Shown here: piece after piece, positions 17,659-26,237 of the stretch
Numbering within the stretch: the stretch's first letter is position 1
Layout: the number at the start of each line of letters is the position of its first letter
Position numbers and translations under genes: made by a program
Notes under the pieces: model-generated
Seen by the model: only the letters and a program-made list of their open reading frames with translations
Database searches by the model: none
Told to the model about the DNA's origin: nothing
NCBI RefSeq assembly: GCF_900110455.1
Contig: NZ_FOIS01000001.1
Span: 1 to 64,000 of the forward strand
Direction: 5' to 3'
Origin: Natrinema salifodinae
GTDB taxonomy: Archaea; Halobacteriota; Halobacteria; Halobacteriales; Natrialbaceae
Length of the DNA stretch: 64,000 nucleotides

Positions 17659-18138
17659 TTGCAGATAATGAAGGGAGAGGTGTTTTTCGAGGGCGATGTA
17701 GATTGCACACTGATGGGTTTCCCCGAGATAGATTCCGCTGTTTTCTTTGGTTCGATTACAATGGTAACGTGGGGAATCTGGGTAGTCTTGGGCAACGCTG
17801 CGTCAGAGACCATCGATCCGAGGACGGCCGCCGCGATCTCCTATCTTGTTGCGGGACCCCTTGCACTCGGATTCATCCTCGTTTCAGACGCATCGCTCGC
17901 CATTACTGCGAAAGGAGGACTGCTCGCTGGCACAGCCGGATTGTTCACCGGAATAGGCCTTATTTCGATGTACGTCGGCCTCTCCGGAGGGTCAACAGCA
18001 ATCGTCTCTACTCTCGGTGCGATGTACTTCGTCATCGCGGCCATCATCGGTATGGTCGTCCTCGGAGACGAAGTTACGATAACGAGACTTGCCGGGATAG
18101 CGTTCGCAGTTATCGGGGTCGTCTTGGTTACCAGATAG
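17659..18138 (+). CDS. Half-size EamA/DMT-type membrane protein
   Basis: Up to 159 residues with about five hydrophobic segments, matching one EamA repeat. The C-terminal end LGDEVTITRLAGIAFAVIGVVLV is the classical EamA repeat terminus. Full EamA carriers have two such repeats (compare the 308-residue copy at 39271), so this one would need to dimerise, or it is the surviving half of a larger gene. Starts at 17659, 17668 or 17713 are all possible; homology begins near FPEIDSAVFFGS. It sits in lower-GC DNA, suggesting transfer or decay. Confidence 0.7.
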   Translation: MQIMKGEVFFEGDVDCTLMGFPEIDSAVFFGSITMVTWGIWVVLGNAASETIDPRTAAAISYLVAGPLALGFILVSDASLAITAKGGLLAGTAGLFTGIGLISMYVGLSGGSTAIVSTLGAMYFVIAAIIGMVVLGDEVTITRLAGIAFAVIGVVLVTR

Positions 18139-18319
18139 ATCAATCTTACTGAATTATTGGAAATGAGATAGTACTCCAAAAAATGAGTCAAGGCGCGCCT
18201 TCCACTCGGAAGAATACACGAGTAGCCCCTCCAAAACGTTGTTCTTAGTAGTGATCAGGGGGAGTAGAATCCGTCACGTTGCTGGTTCATCTGTCCCTAC
18301 AGAAAAAGCAGGCCGAGTG

Positions 18320-18340
18320 CCTCGGGGCTTGACCCCGAGG
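18320..18340. repeat. Solitary IS-end-like hairpin
   Basis: CCTCGGGG-CTTGA-CCCCGAGG is a perfect 8-base stem with a 5-base loop, followed by GTGAAGGCCGTAAGCTCG. It looks like the terminal hairpins of IS200/IS605-type elements of haloarchaea, but no transposase is present. It stands exactly where the neighbouring hydrolase gene is cut off, so it may be a remnant or a non-autonomous end. Confidence 0.5.
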
Positions 18341-18358
18341 GTGAAGGCCGTAAGCTCG

Positions 18359-18833
18359 ATTATACGAACCGATACCCTCCGTGCCCTTATCCTGTACGAG
18401 CCGCCGATTCAGGTCGGCGACAACGAACTCGACATCGCCGAGATGGAGACGATGGTGAAACGCGGGGAAAACGAGCAGGCGCTCGTACTGTTCGAACGCG
18501 ACCTCGCCGGTCTCCCACCCGACGAACTCGACGGGCTTCGCGCGACGCCGATCTGGCGGGAGATGGTAGACGCAGCCCGTACGCTTCCCCGAGAGTTGCG
18601 GGCGATCAGCGCGTACGAGTTCGATGCGGCCCGGTTTGCAGACGTGACCGCGCCGACCTTATTGTTGACCGGCAGTGAGAGCCCCTCACAGAGACGCGAC
18701 GGACGCGGTTCACGAGGCGCTTCCGAACGGCCGGATCGCTACCTTCGAGGGGGAACAACACATGGCGGTGCACACCGCACCAGGCCGGTTCGTCGACGAG
18801 GTAGTCACGTTCGTCGAACCCCGAACCGGCTAA
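18359..18833 (+). pseudogene. Truncated, frameshifted alpha/beta hydrolase
   Basis: The first frame reads RTDTLRALILYEPPI and on to FADVTAPTLLLTGSESP, which is the middle and late part of an alpha/beta hydrolase; near 18695 the homology moves to another frame and continues ATDAVHEALPNGRIATFEG, with the catalytic-histidine region EQHMAVHTAPGRF, to a TAA at 18831. The N-terminal half with the nucleophile serine is missing, cut at the IS-like hairpin. Two independent lesions make it a dead gene. Confidence 0.8.
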
Positions 18834-19005
18834 TCGCCACCCGTTTTCTCCTCATCTCCGGCGGCCTACTCGAGAGCGATGATTGCAGGAAGTTGGTGTA
18901 GAACGGACTTCCTGAATAGGGACGCTCATCGTACCACATCTTCCCTGCACGTAACGGGTGGTTCGCGAGTTTTTCCGCAGAAAGTGCCCGTGCCCTTCGC
19001 TCCTG

Positions 19006-19425
19006 TTAGGCTTCGAGTACTTCGATCAGGTTCCCTTCGGGATCGCGCAGGAACAGAATCGACGTGCCGCTTTCGGTCGTGCGCGGCTCGCTGATCGTCG
19101 ACACGTCGTCGGGAAGCGCCTCGTAGAAGGCGTCGAGATCGTCGACCGCCAGGCCGACGTGTTTCGCGCCCGGTTGGTTGAGCCCCGCCGCAGGGGAGCC
19201 CCTTGCTTCGGGCTCGTATTCGACGAGTTCGATGCGAGTTCCGTCGGCCTCGAGGTGGGCGAAGTCGGCGCTCGCGCCCGCGACGTCGACGGCGTCGGCG
19301 AACGCCTGGCCGCCGACGCTGAACCGGTCGATGACCGAGAGGTCGAGGACGTCACGGTAGAACGCGAGCGTCTCCTCGAGATCGGCGACGGTGATGCCGA
19401 CGTGGTGTGCGCTGAGGTCTGCCAT
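19006..19425 (-). CDS. VOC family (glyoxalase/epimerase-like) protein
   Basis: A 139-residue vicinal-oxygen-chelate protein of two beta-alpha-beta-beta-beta modules. Metal ligands are recognisable at HHVGITV (N-terminus), IELVEYE, KHVGLAVDDLD and the C-terminal NLIEVLE, the H-E-H-E pattern of glyoxalase I and methylmalonyl-CoA epimerase. The C-terminal SILFLRDPEGNLIEV is the usual family ending. The exact substrate is open: lactoylglutathione is unlikely in an archaeon, while an epimerase or dioxygenase-like role is possible. Confidence 0.88.
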   Translation of the reverse strand: MADLSAHHVGITVADLEETLAFYRDVLDLSVIDRFSVGGQAFADAVDVAGASADFAHLEADGTRIELVEYEPEARGSPAAGLNQPGAKHVGLAVDDLDAFYEALPDDVSTISEPRTTESGTSILFLRDPEGNLIEVLEA

Positions 19426-19813
19426 GGTTCGGTCGTGCCAGCGCGGGGGAAAAACGCTTCCGGCTGCTCGCCGCCTCCCGGGCGACCGGGGCAGTCCGGC
19501 GGAGCCGGTGACCGGCGGAATCAGGCGTCCACGGCCGGACGGTCGTCCGGAACGCCACGTGGTGGACGGTGCCGGCGCCGGGCTGGCCCCGCGGGTCTGG
19601 GGCTCCTCGAGGAGGCGGGGTCGAGCACCGTCAACACGAGTTTAGCGCTCGGGGGAGGTCGGCGACCGCGTCGGGAACCGTCGCCGCTGCCAGGCCGGAT
19701 CGATCGCTCAGAGGAGTGGTGCCAGTTCCGAACGGTCTCAGTGACCCGCGGACGTGCGTCGTAATCGCACACCCACTGTAGACGCTTTGTGGCTCGGCGG
19801 CGTAGGCGGTCCC
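19426..19813. other. Intergenic region, nothing recognised
   Basis: A 388-base spacer between divergent genes. Frames over it give arginine- and proline-rich products without family resemblance. It presumably contains the divergent promoters. Confidence 0.4.
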
Positions 19814-20836
19814 ATGTCCGGTGATTCGACCGACCAGCGCGAGTACGACGTCGTCGTGATCGGTGGCGGCCCGGCGGGGCTGACGGCCGCGCTCTACACG
19901 ACGCGACTCGGCCATGCGACGGGCCTCGTCGAGCGCGGCGGCGGCCGCGCGGCGATGATGGAGGACGTCCACAACCTCGTCGGCGTTCCGGAGGAGACCG
20001 GCGGAAACGAGTTGCTCGAGACCGGCCGCGAGCAGCTCGAGTCCTACGGCTGTGACGTGTTTCGGGACTTCGTCTCCTCGGCCGGCGAGACGGACGACGG
20101 TCGGTTCCGCGTCTGCGGGGCCGACGCGGACTACGTCGCCGACTGCGTCGTCATCGCGACGGGGTTCGACGACGTGCGGCCGCAGCCGCCGCTCCCCCGG
20201 ACCGGCCGCGGGCTCCACTACTGCCTCCACTGCGACGCGTACATGTTCGTCGACGAGCCGGTCTACGTGATGGGGACCGGTGAGAGCGCGGCCCACGTCG
20301 CCGCGATCATGCTGAATTTCACCGACGACGTGGATCTGCTGACACGGGACGGCGACCCCGAATGGAGCGACGAAACCGCCTCGATGCTCGAGAACCATCC
20401 GATCGACGTCGTCAGCGAGGCGGTGACCGGCGTCCGCAACGGCGCGGACGGCTGGCTCGAGGCACTCGAGTTCGCCGACGGGAGCGTCCGCGAGTACAGG
20501 GGCGGATTCGCGATGTACGGCTCCGAGTACAACAACGGCCTGGCGGCCGATCTAGGCTGCGAACGTAACGACGACGGGACGATCGTCGTCGACGACCACG
20601 GGCGGACGAGCGTCGACGGCGTCTTCGCGGTCGGCGACGTCACGCCGGGACACAACCAGGTCCCGATCGCGCTGGGCGAGGGCGCGAAGACCGGGATCGC
20701 GATCCACTGGGTTCTGCGGGAGTTTCCGCGAGATATCGAAGAGATGGAGACCGCCGGCCCCGTTCGCGACGAGGAAGTACCCGGCATTCCGGACGAACTG
20801 CTCGAGCAGGCCGTCGCGTTCCACACGTACGACTGA
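19814..20836 (+). CDS. Thioredoxin-reductase-like FAD/NAD(P) oxidoreductase
   Basis: A 340-residue flavoprotein. FAD motif VVIGGGPAGLTAALYTTRLG at the N-terminus, a CxxC site in HYCLHCDAY (about residue 140, the position of the redox cysteines in thioredoxin reductase), a second nucleotide-binding VMGTGESAAHVA, and the C-terminal FAD block VDGVFAVGDVTPGHNQVP. The redox centre CLHCD resembles CATCD of true reductases, so disulfide reduction is plausible; ferredoxin-type NADP reductases share the fold but lack the CxxC. An upstream in-frame ATG at 19754 is rejected as non-homologous. Confidence 0.88.
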   Translation: MSGDSTDQREYDVVVIGGGPAGLTAALYTTRLGHATGLVERGGGRAAMMEDVHNLVGVPEETGGNELLETGREQLESYGCDVFRDFVSSAGETDDGRFRVCGADADYVADCVVIATGFDDVRPQPPLPRTGRGLHYCLHCDAYMFVDEPVYVMGTGESAAHVAAIMLNFTDDVDLLTRDGDPEWSDETASMLENHPIDVVSEAVTGVRNGADGWLEALEFADGSVREYRGGFAMYGSEYNNGLAADLGCERNDDGTIVVDDHGRTSVDGVFAVGDVTPGHNQVPIALGEGAKTGIAIHWVLREFPRDIEEMETAGPVRDEEVPGIPDELLEQAVAFHTYD

Positions 20837-20864
20837 GACCGTCCTGAGCGGACGAGCGTCGCGC

Positions 20865-21557
20865 TCAGGCCGTCTCTAGTTCGTCCGCCAGCTCGTGGAA
20901 GCTCTCGATCGTCAGCTCGGGCTCCGTCTCGTAGGGGCCCCAGAGCGTGTCCTGCCGGTTGATCCAGACGCCCTGCATCCCGGCGTTGATCGCGCCTGGC
21001 ACGTCCCACCAGCCCGCGGCCACGAAGGCGATCTCCTCGACCGGCGTCCCGATTCGATCGGCGGCGTGGCGGTACAGCTCCGGTTGCGGTTTGAACTGCT
21101 CGATCTCGTCGGCGCTGATCGCGTCTTCGATTCGGTCGCCGAGATCGGCGTGCTCGAGTAGTGACTCGAGCATCTCCTCGTTGCCGTTCGAGACGATGTA
21201 GCAGTCATAGCCGGCGTCTCGAAGCCGCTCGAGGCCGTCGTGAACGTCGTCGAAGACGGGTAGTTCGTGGTACGTCGAAAGGATTTCCTCGCGTTCCTCA
21301 TCGTCGAGGGCGACGTCGATCGTCTCGAGCGCGAACCGCAGCGCGTGCCGGTTCATCTCGTAGAACGAGTCGTACTCGCCGATCGCGTTGCCGACCATCG
21401 CGTACGCCAGCGACCGCTGTCGCCAGAGCTTCGCGACCAGGCCGGGATCGACGTCGTCGACGCGCTCCGAGAGCGGTTCGGCGACGGCGGAGACGTCCAC
21501 GAGCGTGCCGTAGGAGTCGAACGCGATCGTCTCGACCGCGTCGGGATCGAAGGCCAT
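20865..21557 (-). CDS. Haloacid dehalogenase type II (HAD superfamily)
   Basis: A 230-residue HAD protein. Motif I is AFDSYGTLVD: the second aspartate of phosphatases is replaced by tyrosine, typical of L-2-haloacid dehalogenases, which use the first aspartate to displace halide. Motif II is IVSNGN, and the C-terminal AFVAAGWWDVPGA resembles the dehalogenase motif III (SxxxWDxxGA) with alanine for the serine. It faces away from a DehI-type dehalogenase gene across a 122-base spacer, suggesting related roles. Whether haloacids are the real substrate is not proven. Confidence 0.85.
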   Translation of the reverse strand: MAFDPDAVETIAFDSYGTLVDVSAVAEPLSERVDDVDPGLVAKLWRQRSLAYAMVGNAIGEYDSFYEMNRHALRFALETIDVALDDEEREEILSTYHELPVFDDVHDGLERLRDAGYDCYIVSNGNEEMLESLLEHADLGDRIEDAISADEIEQFKPQPELYRHAADRIGTPVEEIAFVAAGWWDVPGAINAGMQGVWINRQDTLWGPYETEPELTIESFHELADELETA

Positions 21558-21679
21558 AGCAGTCGGGCTACCCCGGCGATCTCGAAATAGCTTGGCCCGG
21601 GTCCGGTCCCGGTCCCAGAGCGCGGACTCGGATCCGAACGCGGCCCGGGACTGATAGGCATTGGCGTCGAGTCGGCGGT

Positions 21680-22561
21680 ATGGATCGGAGCAGACAGCTG
21701 TACGAACGAGATGCGACGGGGTGGCAGCGCGGGCTGTACGAGGACGTCAAATCGACCTTTCGAGCACCGATCGTCAACTGGTTCTTTCGCGCACTGACGG
21801 CCAACGAACCCGCGTTCGCGCGGTACGCGTGGGGCCAGCTCAAGCCGCTCTTCCAGACGCGCGCGTTCGGCGGCTATGCCGTCTCGTACCGGGACGCCGT
21901 GCTCTCGGCACTCGAAGACGGCGAGGCGGCGCTTCCGCGCTACCGGCGCGTCGACGTCGACGTCCGACCGGCCGAGTGGCGCGAGCTCCGGGGACAGCTC
22001 GCGACGTTCGATATCGTGGCGCCGCGGCTCGCGCTCGCGTTTGCCGTCTGCGATCGGGCGATGAACGGTGACTCGGTAGACGATGACCCGAGAGGGACAT
22101 CGTCGACGGCGCCCCTGCCGACGTGGCTCGACCGCGACCGTGGCCGGTCCGTGACGATGGTCGATCCCGGCGACGTTCCCGACGACCTCGCGGATACCGT
22201 CGACGGGATTCGCGACTTTCACGGCCTCGAGGGCGGACTTCCGAGCATCTACCGCTGCCTCGCGCAGTGGCCGCCCTATCTGGAGGCAGCCTGGTCCGAT
22301 CTCGAACCGGTCCTCGAGAGCGAGGCGTTCGAGCGCGCCTGCGACGGCGCCGATTCGGCCGTCGACGACCACCTCGCGGGGCTCCCGTACGCGCCGCGGC
22401 TCTCGCCGGCGGCGCTCTCCGAGCGGGGGTTCGACGACGCGACGATCGACGAGCTCGGCGAGTTCGTTCGGCAGTTCAATCGAGGCGCCATCGAAACGGT
22501 GCTGCCGGCCATCGCCGTCTACGCGGCCACGCTCGACGTTGCCGGCGAGCGGATGCTGTAG
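21680..22561 (+). CDS. DehI family (2-haloacid dehalogenase type I fold) protein
   Basis: A 293-residue all-helical protein with two internally similar halves: VNWFFRALTANEPAFARYAWGQ with LKPLF near residues 30-60, and LPSIYRCLAQWPPYLEAAW with SDLEPVL near 185-215. This is the DehI-type pseudo-dimer fold, which in bacteria hydrolyses both D- and L-2-haloacids by direct water attack. Haloarchaeal members are often annotated by this family name without biochemical proof. It diverges from the HAD-type dehalogenase gene. Confidence 0.75.
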   Translation: MDRSRQLYERDATGWQRGLYEDVKSTFRAPIVNWFFRALTANEPAFARYAWGQLKPLFQTRAFGGYAVSYRDAVLSALEDGEAALPRYRRVDVDVRPAEWRELRGQLATFDIVAPRLALAFAVCDRAMNGDSVDDDPRGTSSTAPLPTWLDRDRGRSVTMVDPGDVPDDLADTVDGIRDFHGLEGGLPSIYRCLAQWPPYLEAAWSDLEPVLESEAFERACDGADSAVDDHLAGLPYAPRLSPAALSERGFDDATIDELGEFVRQFNRGAIETVLPAIAVYAATLDVAGERML

Positions 22562-22576
22562 GAAGAGTCGATCGTC

Positions 22577-23374
22577 TCACTCGAGTACGGCCCGCACCTG
22601 AAGGTACTCCACGCGGATCGCGTTGTCGCCGAACCACTCCTCGAGGGCCGCGACCGCGTCCCGGCGGAGCGCGGCCCGAGCCTCGTCGTCGTCCATCTGC
22701 CGGAGGACCGGCGAGAGCGGCCCCGACTCCTCGGCGAACTCCCGCCAGAAGTGGTGCGGCGTCGCGTACCGGAACTCGAGCAGCCGCCGCTGGAACGACA
22801 GGTCCGTTCCGTCGAACTGTTCGCGGACGAACTCGGGGTCGCCCCACTGGAGGTGCGACCACGGATCGCTCGGCGATTCCGCGACGTGGTCGGTCAGCAC
22901 CTCCGTGAGGTCCCCGACGACGCCGTTGGGCGACCAGGCGGTGAAACAGACCCGGCCGCCGGACCTGGTCACCCGGCATAGCTCCGCGCCGGCCTGCGTC
23001 GAGTCCGGCGCGAACACGTGCCCGAAGTTCGAGAGGACGACGTCGAACGCGCCGTCGGGTACGGGGAGGGTCTCGGCGTCGCCGGTGAGCCAGCCGATGT
23101 CGTCGTAGCCAGCCAGGGAGGCGTTGTCGCGGGCGAGTTCGAGCATCCCGTGGGCGAGGTCGACGCCGACGACCTCGGCCCCCGCGCGGCGGGCGGTCAA
23201 CGCGGCGTTGCCCGTCCCACAGCCGACGTCGAGGACGCGGTTGCCCGGATCGATCCCCGCGACGTTGATCAGGCGCGCGATCGCGGGCAGCATGTTCGGC
23301 GCCATCGCGGGGTATCGGCCGGCCGACCAGACGTGGCGCGTCGATCGGTCGTCGGAGTGGCTCGGGTCGTTCAT
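22577..23374 (-). CDS. Class I SAM-dependent methyltransferase
   Basis: A 265-residue methyltransferase with motif I RVLDVGCGTGNAAL, the acidic residue of motif II in VVGVDLAHGML, and DVVLSNFGHVFAPD as motif IV (normally xxxFGxMF in ubiquinone/menaquinone-type enzymes). The C-terminal region is variable and sets substrate choice, which is unknown. The open frame continues upstream to 23758 without homology; the ATG at 23374 (NDPSHSDDRSTRHVWSAG) is chosen because RVW..G before motif I is a common family start. It diverges from the metal ATPase. Confidence 0.85.
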   Translation of the reverse strand: MNDPSHSDDRSTRHVWSAGRYPAMAPNMLPAIARLINVAGIDPGNRVLDVGCGTGNAALTARRAGAEVVGVDLAHGMLELARDNASLAGYDDIGWLTGDAETLPVPDGAFDVVLSNFGHVFAPDSTQAGAELCRVTRSGGRVCFTAWSPNGVVGDLTEVLTDHVAESPSDPWSHLQWGDPEFVREQFDGTDLSFQRRLLEFRYATPHHFWREFAEESGPLSPVLRQMDDDEARAALRRDAVAALEEWFGDNAIRVEYLQVRAVLE

Positions 23375-23512
23375 ACGCCGTGTGGGCGCGCCACGGACAA
23401 AAATCGGTTGTCGGAGCCGGCGTGCGCGCCGGAGCCAGGCGGACACGGCGGCGCGGAATCGACGGCGGAGGCGAGCGGCCGCTTTTAGGGATCGGGCTGC
23501 TAGCGAGTACCG

Positions 23513-25798
23513 ATGAGCACCGCCCGAGAACAGTTCGACGTCGGCGGGATGAGCTGCTCGTTCTGCGCCGAGAGCATTCGGAAGGCGTACGACCGCACCG
23601 ACGGCGTCGCGGACGTCGACGTGAGCCTCGCCCACGAGGAGGTGCTGGTCCGGTACGACGACGACCGGGTGAGCGAGGTCGACCTGAAGGACACGCTGCG
23701 GGACCTCGGCTACACCGTCCGCGATCCGGACAAACGGGAGCGATTCCGCGAGCAGCAAGCGGAGCTCGCGACCGGCAAACGGCGGCTCGCCCTCGCCGGC
23801 GGCGCGTCCGCGCTCACCGCCGCCCTGATGGGGTGGATGATCGTCGGCACGGGACGGTTCGAGTCGGACTCGCTACCGATGGATCTGGTCGCGCTGGGCC
23901 TGGCGCTGGGAACGATGGTCGGCCCCGGGCGCTACATCCTCGAGAAGGCGTACAACAGCCTCCGCCGGGGCATCTTCAACCAGCACGTCCTGCTCGAGGC
24001 CGGTGCGCTTGCCGGTCTCCTCGGCGGTTTCCTCGGTCTGGCGGTCTTCCCCGCCTTCCCGACGGTGCACTTCTTCGCCGTCTCCGTCTTCATCACCACC
24101 TACCACGTCCTCTCGGAGTACACCAGTCTGCTCGTCCGCACCCGCGCGTCCCAAGCGGTTCAGGACCTGCTCGAGCTGCGGCCGGAGACCGCCCGCCGCG
24201 TCGCCGACGACGGCACCGTCGAAGAGGTCGCCGTCGACGAGATCGATGAGGGCGACCGCGTCCGGATCAAACCGGGCGAGCACGTCCCGGTCGACGGCGT
24301 CGTCCGCGAGGGCGAATCGACCGTCGACGAGTCGGTCGCGACCGGCGAGTCGATCCCCGAGGAGAAGGCGCCTGGCGACGAGGTGATCGGCGGCAGCGTC
24401 ACCGAGACCGGGACGCTGCTCGTCGAGGTGACCGCGACCGGCTCCGACGCGTTTCTGAACCAGATCGTCCACGAAATCGAGGAGGCCCGCGCGATGAAAC
24501 CGGGAATCGTCCGGCTTGCCGACCGCGTCCTCAGGTACTTCGTGCCGGGCGTGCTCGCGATCGCTGCGCTCTCGTTTCTCTTCTGGGTCGTCGTCCCGGC
24601 CGCCTGGCCGGCCGGGCCGTTCGGAACGGGACCAAATGTTCAGCGGGGTGCGTTCGCCGCGTTGGCTGTCCTCGTGCTCGGCTACCCCTGCGCGCTCGGG
24701 ATGGCGACGCCGCTGGCGCTCATCCGCGGCGGCGGGGCAGCGGCGAACCGCGGCGTCCTGCTGCGGTCGGGCGACGCCTTCCAAATCCTCCCCGAGGTCG
24801 ATCGGATCGTCTTCGACAAGACCGGGACGATCACGGTCGGCGAGCCGGCCGTCGCGGAGATCGCGCCGCTGGCGGCCGAGACCGACGAGGAAGCCGTGCT
24901 CGCCGCGGCGACGGGCGCCGAAGCGTTCAGCGAACACCCGCTCGCCGACGCCGTCCTCGAGTGCGCGGATGAGCGGGAGGTATCCTCCGTCGACCCCGAC
25001 GCGTTCGACTCCGTGACCGGCAAGGGCGTCCGCGCGTCGGTCGACGGAGACGAGGTGCTCGTCGGGAAGCCCGCCTGGCTCGAGACCGACGGCATCGACG
25101 CGTCCGGGGCGGCCGCGGAGATCGAGCGCCTCCAGCGCCGCGGGTTGACGGTCTCGGGCGTCGCGCGCGACGGAGAGCTGATCGGCCTGCTCGGCATCGG
25201 CGACGAGATCAAGGACGACGCCGCCGAGACCGTCCGACGGTTGCGGGCGGCGGGAATCGCGCCCGTGATGATCACCGGCGACGACGAACTGACCGCAACG
25301 GCCGTCGCGGAAGCGGTCGGTATCGACCGCGTGATGGCCGACGTCCGCCCCGACGAGAAGCGCGACGAGATCGGTCGGCTGCAGGACGCGGGCCACCGTG
25401 TGGCGATGGTCGGCGACGGGATCAACGACGCGCCGGCGCTCACGCAGGCCGACGTCGGGATCGCGATCGGGGCCGGGACGGACGTCGCGATCGAGTCCGC
25501 CGACGTCGTCCTCGTGGGCGAGCGCCTCGGCGGGGTGAGCGACGCCTACGAGATCGGCCGGGAGAGCTACCGGAAGACGAAACAGAACCTGGCCGCCGCG
25601 TTCGCGTTCAACGGGCTCGGCGTCGCCGCGGCGACGACGGGCCTGGTCCACCCGGTGTTCGCGATGATCGCGATGGTGCTGTCGGTCTCGGCCGTCCTCG
25701 CCAACAGCTTCGCCGGCCAGTTGCTCTCGGGCGAGGGGGTCAACGCGGCGTTCGCCGTCCGAGAGAATCGCTCGGAGGACGACTCCCCGGTAGCGTGA
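23513..25798 (+). CDS. P1B-type heavy-metal translocating ATPase with a YPC membrane motif
   Basis: A 761-residue metal pump. An N-terminal HMA domain carries GMSCSFC (C15, C18). P-type signatures follow: actuator TGES at 277-280, phosphorylation site DKTGT (D435), HP motif in SEHPLAD, and hinge GDGINDAP. The metal site in the sixth transmembrane helix reads GYPCALGMATP (392-393), where copper pumps have CPC; only the second cysteine remains. The metal is therefore uncertain (Cu, Zn or another). A CopZ-like gene lies converging 50 bases downstream. Confidence 0.92.
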   Translation: MSTAREQFDVGGMSCSFCAESIRKAYDRTDGVADVDVSLAHEEVLVRYDDDRVSEVDLKDTLRDLGYTVRDPDKRERFREQQAELATGKRRLALAGGASALTAALMGWMIVGTGRFESDSLPMDLVALGLALGTMVGPGRYILEKAYNSLRRGIFNQHVLLEAGALAGLLGGFLGLAVFPAFPTVHFFAVSVFITTYHVLSEYTSLLVRTRASQAVQDLLELRPETARRVADDGTVEEVAVDEIDEGDRVRIKPGEHVPVDGVVREGESTVDESVATGESIPEEKAPGDEVIGGSVTETGTLLVEVTATGSDAFLNQIVHEIEEARAMKPGIVRLADRVLRYFVPGVLAIAALSFLFWVVVPAAWPAGPFGTGPNVQRGAFAALAVLVLGYPCALGMATPLALIRGGGAAANRGVLLRSGDAFQILPEVDRIVFDKTGTITVGEPAVAEIAPLAAETDEEAVLAAATGAEAFSEHPLADAVLECADEREVSSVDPDAFDSVTGKGVRASVDGDEVLVGKPAWLETDGIDASGAAAEIERLQRRGLTVSGVARDGELIGLLGIGDEIKDDAAETVRRLRAAGIAPVMITGDDELTATAVAEAVGIDRVMADVRPDEKRDEIGRLQDAGHRVAMVGDGINDAPALTQADVGIAIGAGTDVAIESADVVLVGERLGGVSDAYEIGRESYRKTKQNLAAAFAFNGLGVAAATTGLVHPVFAMIAMVLSVSAVLANSFAGQLLSGEGVNAAFAVRENRSEDDSPVA

Positions 25799-25849
25799 TC
25801 GGACCGCGACGACCGCGCGACCCGCGGACCGATCGGTGACGGTCGCTCG

Positions 25850-26062
25850 TTAGGCGGTCCCGGGCACCTCGTAGCCGGCCTCGCGGATGGTGGTATGGAG
25901 GTCGTCGTCCGTCACCCCCTCGTCGACGACGACCTCGACAGTCTCGCCCTCGTGGTCGGCCTCGACCCGCGAGACCGCGTCGAGGGTCGCGAGCGCGCTC
26001 TCGACGGTCCGTTCGCAGCCGTCGCAGGACATGCCGCTGACGGAGATCGTCGTGCGTTCCAT
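25850..26062 (-). CDS. copZ: CopZ-like HMA metallochaperone
   Basis: A 70-residue HMA domain with an intact site GMSCDGCERTV near residue 10-20 and the typical ending IREAGYEV. Such proteins carry Cu(I) to P1B ATPases or repressors. It converges on the metal ATPase gene and diverges from the SDR gene. The open frame extends upstream through unrelated sequence; the ATG at 26062 begins the domain. Compare the orphan HMA-like protein at 7522, which has lost one cysteine. Confidence 0.9.
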   Translation of the reverse strand: MERTTISVSGMSCDGCERTVESALATLDAVSRVEADHEGETVEVVVDEGVTDDDLHTTIREAGYEVPGTA

Positions 26063-26237
26063 GCGAGCGGGTTGGCCGTCCAGCCCGAAGACCGTTCCGC
26101 CGACGCTCGCTGCCGTCCACCGCCGTCGTGTGACCGCGACCGGGCCGGACCCGATCGGGCCAGGCGGGCCAGGCCGCGGGACGCGGAGTCCCACCTCCCC
26201 CACCGACGTTTTGGAACTCGCCGTCGTCGCACGTCCC

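Noticed and set aside
18834-19005. Further coding sequence after the hydrolase remnant
   Set aside because: Short frames only, without homology or codon support.
23873-25651. 592-codon frame opposite the metal ATPase
   Set aside because: Antisense shadow caused by third-position GC; no domain recognised.
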